NCBI GenBank assembly: GCA_037128705.1
Contig: JBAXVX010000004.1
Location: 62,001 to 126,000, forward strand
Length of the DNA: 64,000 bases
Direction of reading: 5' to 3'
DNA from: CAIVAT01 sp037128705
GTDB lineage: Bacteria; Bacteroidota; Bacteroidia; Bacteroidales; FEN-979
The position numbers and the translations under genes are program-made. The notes beneath the pieces were generated by a model. It was not told the DNA's origin and did no database searches. It saw only the letters and a program-made list of their open reading frames with translations. This document shows positions 59,894 to 64,000 of this stretch, piece by piece. Each line of letters starts with the position of its first letter. Positions within the stretch are counted from its first letter, which is position 1.

Positions 59894-62089
59894 ATGAAAA
59901 AAGTATCAATTAAATTGAAATTTGCCCTGATGGCCCTGGTTTTTTGTTTGACTACCGGATCATTCAGTTACGCCGAAAACCCGCCCGATGAAGGAATGTG
60001 GCTTCCGCTTTTACTTGAAAGACTGAATTATGTCGACATGCAGAAAATGGGTCTTCACCTTACGGCTGATGAATTATACAGCATCAACAACAACAGCCTG
60101 AAAGATGCAATTGTCGGGTTATCTGCCAATGGCGGGGGTGGAGGATTTTTTTGCACGGCCGAAGTAGTCTCCGATCAGGGATTATTGTTCACCAATCACC
60201 ATTGTGGCTATGGCTCGGTTCAGGATCACAGTACGCCTGAACATGATTACCTGACCAATGGTTTCTGGGCAAAATCAAAGAGCGAAGAGTTGTCAAATGA
60301 GGCCATGTGTGCTTCATTTCTGCAACGCATCGAAAATGTGACCGATTCAATTATTCCTTTCCTTTCCGATACAATAAAAGAGGCTGATCGTGTAAGCAAA
60401 GTCAAGGAGATTTCAAACAGGATTAAAAAAAGAGCCGAAGAGGGAGGTAAATTCGAAGCTACGGTAAAAGCGTTTTACGGTGGAAATGAATATTACCTTT
60501 TTGTGTTCAAAACCTATAAAGATGTCCGTCTTGTTGGCGCTCCCCCGTCTTCCATTGGAAAATTCGGCGGAGATACGGATAACTGGATGTGGCCCCGCCA
60601 CACCGGCGATTTTACTATCTTCCGTATTTATACCGATCCCGAAGGGAACCCTGCAAAATATTCAGAAAAGAATATCCCCCTGAAACCGGCATACCATCTT
60701 CCAATCAGTCTTAAAGGCATAAAAAAGAATGATTTTGCCATGATCTGGGGATACCCCGGATCAACCACGAGGTATATGACCTCTTATGGAATTGAATATA
60801 ATCTGAGCGTGCTCTATCCGACCCTGATTAAAATCTTCGGGAAGGAACTGGAAGTTATGAAAGATCGGATGGATGTCGATAAGGCTGTTAAAATTAATTA
60901 TGCTGATGACTATGCCGGAATCGCCAATACCTGGAAAAACTTCATCGGCCAGTCCCGTATGCTGATCAGGAACAAAGTGGAGGATAAGAAAAAGACCATT
61001 GAAGCTGAATTCATTGCATGGTACAGCAAGGATCCCCAGCTGCAGAAAAAGTATGGGAACGTATTGAATGACCTTCAGAAAAATTATGCAGCGATGAAAA
61101 AAATTGCCATCCCCTTCTTTTATGCCAATTTGGCTGGCATGGGGCTGGATGTAGTTAAATTGGCCAATCAGTTTGACGGACTTCACAGTGCTCTTGAAAA
61201 AAAGAATAAAAATGCGGTGAAAGAGGCCCAGACCAGTTTAAAAACTGCTGTTAAGGACCAATTCAAAGAATATGATCAGGCCATTTCAAAGAAAACACTG
61301 GCCGAAATGCTTCGCATATATGCACAGGATGTTTCCAAGGCCGAACTGCCCGGAATTTTTCAGGTGATTGAAAAAGATTATAAAAATGATTTCACAGCCT
61401 TTGCCGATGCCGTATATGAAAAATCAGTTTTTGCTTCTCCCGAAGCTGCAAATAAATTTATTGACGACCCCAGCCTGAAAGCCTTTAAAAAGGACCTGGG
61501 CTGGCAACTTGCCAAATCAATGCAGGAGGCAATGGGGAAGAATGCCGCAGCCTACGGAACAGCAAGAGGCAATGTTGGTGTTGATAACAGGATGTTCATT
61601 GCCGCAATTAGGGAGATGAATCCGTCACTGGTAAAATATCCCGATGCCAATTCAACCATGCGTATGACCTATGGGAGCGTACTTGATTACTATCCGGCCG
61701 ATGCAGTTCACTACGATTATGAAACCACCTTGAAGGGTGTCATGCAAAAGGAAGATCCAACCAATGATGAATTTATCGTTGAACAGAAACTGAAAGATCT
61801 GTTCCAGGCCAAAGACTACGGACAATATGGGGAAAACGGCGAGATGGTTGTTTGTTTCCTCACCACCAATGACATCACCGGCGGAAACTCGGGAAGCCCT
61901 GTCATCAATGGCGATGGCCAACTGATTGGCCTTGCATTCGATGGGAACTGGGAAGCCATGAGCGGCGACATTATGTTTGAACCCGATATGCAGCGTACAA
62001 TCAATGTGGATATCAGGTATGTTCTGTTTATTATTGACAAATTTGCAGGAGCCACCAACCTGATCGATGAATTAACCCTTGTAAAATAA
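59894..62089 (+). CDS. S46-family dipeptidyl-peptidase, DPP7-like
   Basis: The 731-residue protein has a signal peptide (FALMALVFCLTTGSFSYA) and the S46 chymotrypsin-like domain split by a helical insert. Catalytic parts are TNHHCGYGS (His102/103), FGGDTDNWMWPRHTGDF (Asp), and GGNSGSPVING with Ser666. The residue that decides P1 preference is Gly684 in LAFDGNWEAM, as in DPP7 (hydrophobic P1), where DPP11 has Arg. It removes dipeptides from the N-terminus of peptides in the periplasm, feeding peptide-based growth together with the M14 and S51 enzymes at the other end of the window. A strong terminator follows. Confidence 0.94.
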   Translation: MKKVSIKLKFALMALVFCLTTGSFSYAENPPDEGMWLPLLLERLNYVDMQKMGLHLTADELYSINNNSLKDAIVGLSANGGGGGFFCTAEVVSDQGLLFTNHHCGYGSVQDHSTPEHDYLTNGFWAKSKSEELSNEAMCASFLQRIENVTDSIIPFLSDTIKEADRVSKVKEISNRIKKRAEEGGKFEATVKAFYGGNEYYLFVFKTYKDVRLVGAPPSSIGKFGGDTDNWMWPRHTGDFTIFRIYTDPEGNPAKYSEKNIPLKPAYHLPISLKGIKKNDFAMIWGYPGSTTRYMTSYGIEYNLSVLYPTLIKIFGKELEVMKDRMDVDKAVKINYADDYAGIANTWKNFIGQSRMLIRNKVEDKKKTIEAEFIAWYSKDPQLQKKYGNVLNDLQKNYAAMKKIAIPFFYANLAGMGLDVVKLANQFDGLHSALEKKNKNAVKEAQTSLKTAVKDQFKEYDQAISKKTLAEMLRIYAQDVSKAELPGIFQVIEKDYKNDFTAFADAVYEKSVFASPEAANKFIDDPSLKAFKKDLGWQLAKSMQEAMGKNAAAYGTARGNVGVDNRMFIAAIREMNPSLVKYPDANSTMRMTYGSVLDYYPADAVHYDYETTLKGVMQKEDPTNDEFIVEQKLKDLFQAKDYGQYGENGEMVVCFLTTNDITGGNSGSPVINGDGQLIGLAFDGNWEAMSGDIMFEPDMQRTINVDIRYVLFIIDKFAGATNLIDELTLVK

Positions 62090-62107
62090 TACCCTTTTTA
62101 AACTAAA

Positions 62108-62140
62108 AGAGGCTGTTTCAAATAATCCGAAACAGCCTCT
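62108..62140 (+). terminator. Intrinsic terminator of the S46 peptidase gene
   Basis: Twelve-base stem AGAGGCTGTTTC / GAAACAGCCTCT with a nine-base loop, followed by six T residues, 18 bases after the stop. Confidence 0.93.
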
Positions 62141-62203
62141 TTTTTATGTACAGCTATTTCCCGTTTGCATCCATTTGGATACATCCCAGGCTGATTTGTT
62201 ACA

Positions 62204-62890
62204 TCATACGTTGTTTTTTTCCAGTTTCGCCTTTGCAGAAACGGAAAAGTATATTGCTGCAAAAGCAAGACTGATCCATATTCCGGCCGGGAAAATACCA
62301 ACAATGAAACAAATCAGTCCCCCAAGGGCGACAAAGAAACTTACAATCCCCATCAGAAAAATAGTTCCTGTAAAACCTTTAGTCATATTCCAGCTTTTCC
62401 TCACGGCATCAACGGCCTCCATCTTTTCATCCATTACCAGATAGGGTACAAAAGCGAGTTTGCACGCAAAAATAATTCCCGGGACAATTAACAAGACCAT
62501 CCCCGCCCCTACAATGAAAAAAACCAGGACGTTGGCTAGAAAAATATTTCCAAATGACTGGTAGGCGAAAAAAATGTCCTGTACCCTGAAGGATTCACCT
62601 CTCACCGCTTTAAGATAAACCCAGGATGCGCCATAACTGATTGGCATTAAAACCAGGATACCATATACGAAATTGAACAAACCTGTTGTAAAGGTCCCGA
62701 AATAGGCCATGTTAAACATCGTGTGGGTCAGTCCCATGGGGGCGGAAAGGAGAATTTGAATGAACAATACCAGCAGAAGTTCCGGAAAGTTTTTTTTCAG
62801 GGTCTCCCAGCCATGACCGAATGAACCGGAAACAGTTGGTTCCGGCAACAGGTTGTTGTTACCATTTTCATTGTTTTGTAAGTTTTCCAT
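62204..62890 (-). CDS. Integral membrane protein, DUF975-like
   Basis: The 228-residue protein has a polar N-terminus (ENLQNNENGNNN) and about five to six hydrophobic helices. The loop VMDEKMEAVDAVRKSWNMTKG and the preceding GIIFACKLAFVPY are typical of the DUF975/YciC-like integral membrane proteins. Function is not known. It is downstream of, and likely co-transcribed with, the next gene to the right, 27 bases apart. Confidence 0.8.
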   Translation of the reverse strand: MENLQNNENGNNNLLPEPTVSGSFGHGWETLKKNFPELLLVLFIQILLSAPMGLTHTMFNMAYFGTFTTGLFNFVYGILVLMPISYGASWVYLKAVRGESFRVQDIFFAYQSFGNIFLANVLVFFIVGAGMVLLIVPGIIFACKLAFVPYLVMDEKMEAVDAVRKSWNMTKGFTGTIFLMGIVSFFVALGGLICFIVGIFPAGIWISLAFAAIYFSVSAKAKLEKNNV

Positions 62891-62917
62891 ACATTTGATT
62901 TTTTAAAGGTTAAAAAA

Positions 62918-64000
62918 TTACAACTTCTGTCTGTATAGCATTTTATTATCCGGATCAGCCGGTTCATCATATAAATAATAAACGTAATCCTTGTAAACCC
63001 TGATTTTTTCAGGAAAGTAGTGAAATAGTGTCAGCCTCTTTTTTAACACCCCTGTATTAATCTCAATCTCATAAAGTCCATACTGGCCATTGGAAACAAA
63101 GGTTGAATAGGCTTTTTCCGTTTGTTCATCAATTAAAATATCCCCGGTCCACCGGCCATCACTGACCCTATCAGTTTTCAGTGCAAGTTTATAGGAAAAA
63201 TTTCCCTGAGAATCATAAAACTCAATCTGGCGGTCAGGGGTATTAAAAATGCAGATAAAATTTCCGAATTTATACAGAACTGTTTTAATCGGCCGGTAAA
63301 GAATTTTGTGAATATAGTTCCAGGTTACAAAATCGTCCCTTGAAATGGGAGGACGATCCTGCATAAGCAATGCAGCTTCGTCGGCATTTCTTCTGACCAT
63401 CTTCATTTTCTTTTCGTCTTTCACTTGTGTTATGGCCTGTTTTGCAAAGGTTTTTCTGTTTACTCCATAATATTCAACTCCCAGTCCCTGGTCAGTGAAC
63501 CTCTGAAAATACAATATCTCTCCAGTGGCAGCAACACAGTTTTTAAGCACATTGTCAAACTTTTTCAGGTTGACAGGATAGATCAAATGGAATTGCTTGG
63601 CCTTTCGGTACACCTGATAACCAGTATCATGGCCTAAAACATGCAAAACACCCAGGCAGTCTTTAAAAAGCCTGACCGGGGTGAAAGTAAAAGGCTGGGA
63701 TGTTGCGACCGTATCTCCTGCCGTGTTTTTACAAACCAATTCGGCACTCGAAACCCGCTGTTTGAATATCAAAAGGTAAACCCTGTTGCTGTCTATTTCA
63801 TAATCAAGCACTGCATAATGTTCATCTTTAAAGAATGCCTCATGCACGCTGGCCTTGATCTCAACCTCCTGCAATTCCATAATTTCATGCTGAAGATATA
63901 AAGTAAGGGAGAATGAAGTTTCATCGAGAAGGATGGTTTTTGTTTCAAAACCAACGCAGCTCACAACCAGTGTTGCCGGAATGCTGTCAATGAAAAATGA
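62918..64000 (-). CDS. CarboxypepD_reg-like protein with propeller-like repeats (5' end cut by window edge)
   Basis: The frame is open from 62918 to the window edge, 361 codons, so the true start lies beyond 64000; a GTG at 63964 is not the start. The first visible residues (IDSIPATLVVSCVGFETKTI) are the end of a CarboxypepD_reg-like beta-sandwich as in TonB-linked and surface proteins, followed by LYLQHEIMELQEVEIKAS. The remainder has regularly spaced short strands (YAVLDYEIDSNRVYLLIF, LHVLGHDTGYQVYRK) that could be a beta-propeller. Function unknown. Confidence 0.75.
   Translation of the reverse strand, partial: SFFIDSIPATLVVSCVGFETKTILLDETSFSLTLYLQHEIMELQEVEIKASVHEAFFKDEHYAVLDYEIDSNRVYLLIFKQRVSSAELVCKNTAGDTVATSQPFTFTPVRLFKDCLGVLHVLGHDTGYQVYRKAKQFHLIYPVNLKKFDNVLKNCVAATGEILYFQRFTDQGLGVEYYGVNRKTFAKQAITQVKDEKKMKMVRRNADEAALLMQDRPPISRDDFVTWNYIHKILYRPIKTVLYKFGNFICIFNTPDRQIEFYDSQGNFSYKLALKTDRVSDGRWTGDILIDEQTEKAYSTFVSNGQYGLYEIEINTGVLKKRLTLFHYFPEKIRVYKDYVYYLYDEPADPDNKMLYRQKL

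Overview
The window looks like a chromosomal segment of a member of the Bacteroidota, probably an anaerobic or facultative fermenter near the Bacteroidales/Marinilabiliales. The reasons are a SusC-type TonB-dependent receptor, three proteins with type IX secretion (T9SS) C-terminal signatures, a hybrid sensor with fused response regulator and AraC output, an S46 dipeptidyl-peptidase, a DUF5916 outer-membrane protein, a GH3-family protein, and several TAnnTTTG promoter boxes with few Shine-Dalgarno sites. No rRNA, tRNA, CRISPR array, phage or complete insertion sequence was seen. The taxonomic call is an inference from gene content.

Layout. 1-7.7 kb: a peptide-use region. A secreted S51 cyanophycinase-like peptidase is followed 15 bases later by a SusC receptor (cut by the left edge). 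Divergent from them is an isoaspartyl dipeptidase (iadA), then a convergent pair of an M14 carboxypeptidase and an N-acylamino-acid racemase. Together they could split, import and finish beta-aspartyl peptides such as cyanophycin. 7.9-15.1 kb: a Kelch/T9SS protein, a hybrid sensor, threonine dehydrogenase, and a small MBL-ABC exporter set. 15.2-23.7 kb: four same-strand genes for short-chain acyl-CoA metabolism: ADP-forming acyl-CoA synthetase with a GNAT domain, acyl-CoA dehydrogenase, fused isobutyryl-CoA mutase (IcmF) and butyrate kinase. 23.8-28.5 kb: two outer-membrane beta-barrel proteins and a thioredoxin-like protein.

28.6-33.1 kb holds the most unusual gene set: a holo-ACP synthase, an AcsA-type acyl-CoA synthetase, a stand-alone acyl carrier protein, a Kbl-like alpha-oxoamine synthase tightly coupled to the ACP, and an acetate-type permease. 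This looks like an ACP-dependent amino-ketone pathway. A canonical kbl, partner of threonine dehydrogenase, lies only 5 kb away. 33.2-39.3 kb has a T9SS protein, a split ORF6N gene carrying a 43-base perfect palindrome, kbl, an iron alcohol dehydrogenase and an MFS exporter. 39.3-48.8 kb contains two EF-G paralogs. One lacks the catalytic switch-II histidine and resembles the EF-G2 type of Bacteroides. Between them lie a PfkB kinase with a repeat-derived insertion, a mini T9SS protein, an MsrB-MsrA lipoprotein, a Kir-like channel and a TPR protein. 48.8-52.6 kb is a redox/nitrosative-stress-like operon headed by an Rrf2 regulator. 52.7-64 kb has RNA-modification enzymes, an endonuclease/phosphatase-family protein, GH3 and LysE proteins, a LytS/LytTR two-component pair, an S46 peptidase, a membrane protein and a partial carboxypeptidase-regulatory-like protein.

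Intergenic DNA carries several families of very short tandem repeats with fixed unit lengths of 7, 8 or 16 bases. One family, a heptamer, sits in two intergenic gaps and also inside the PfkB kinase gene, where it encodes ten extra residues. No intergenic stretch exceeds about 300 bases. The longest (42643-42936) shows only a weak 6-bp hairpin and nothing else I can name.
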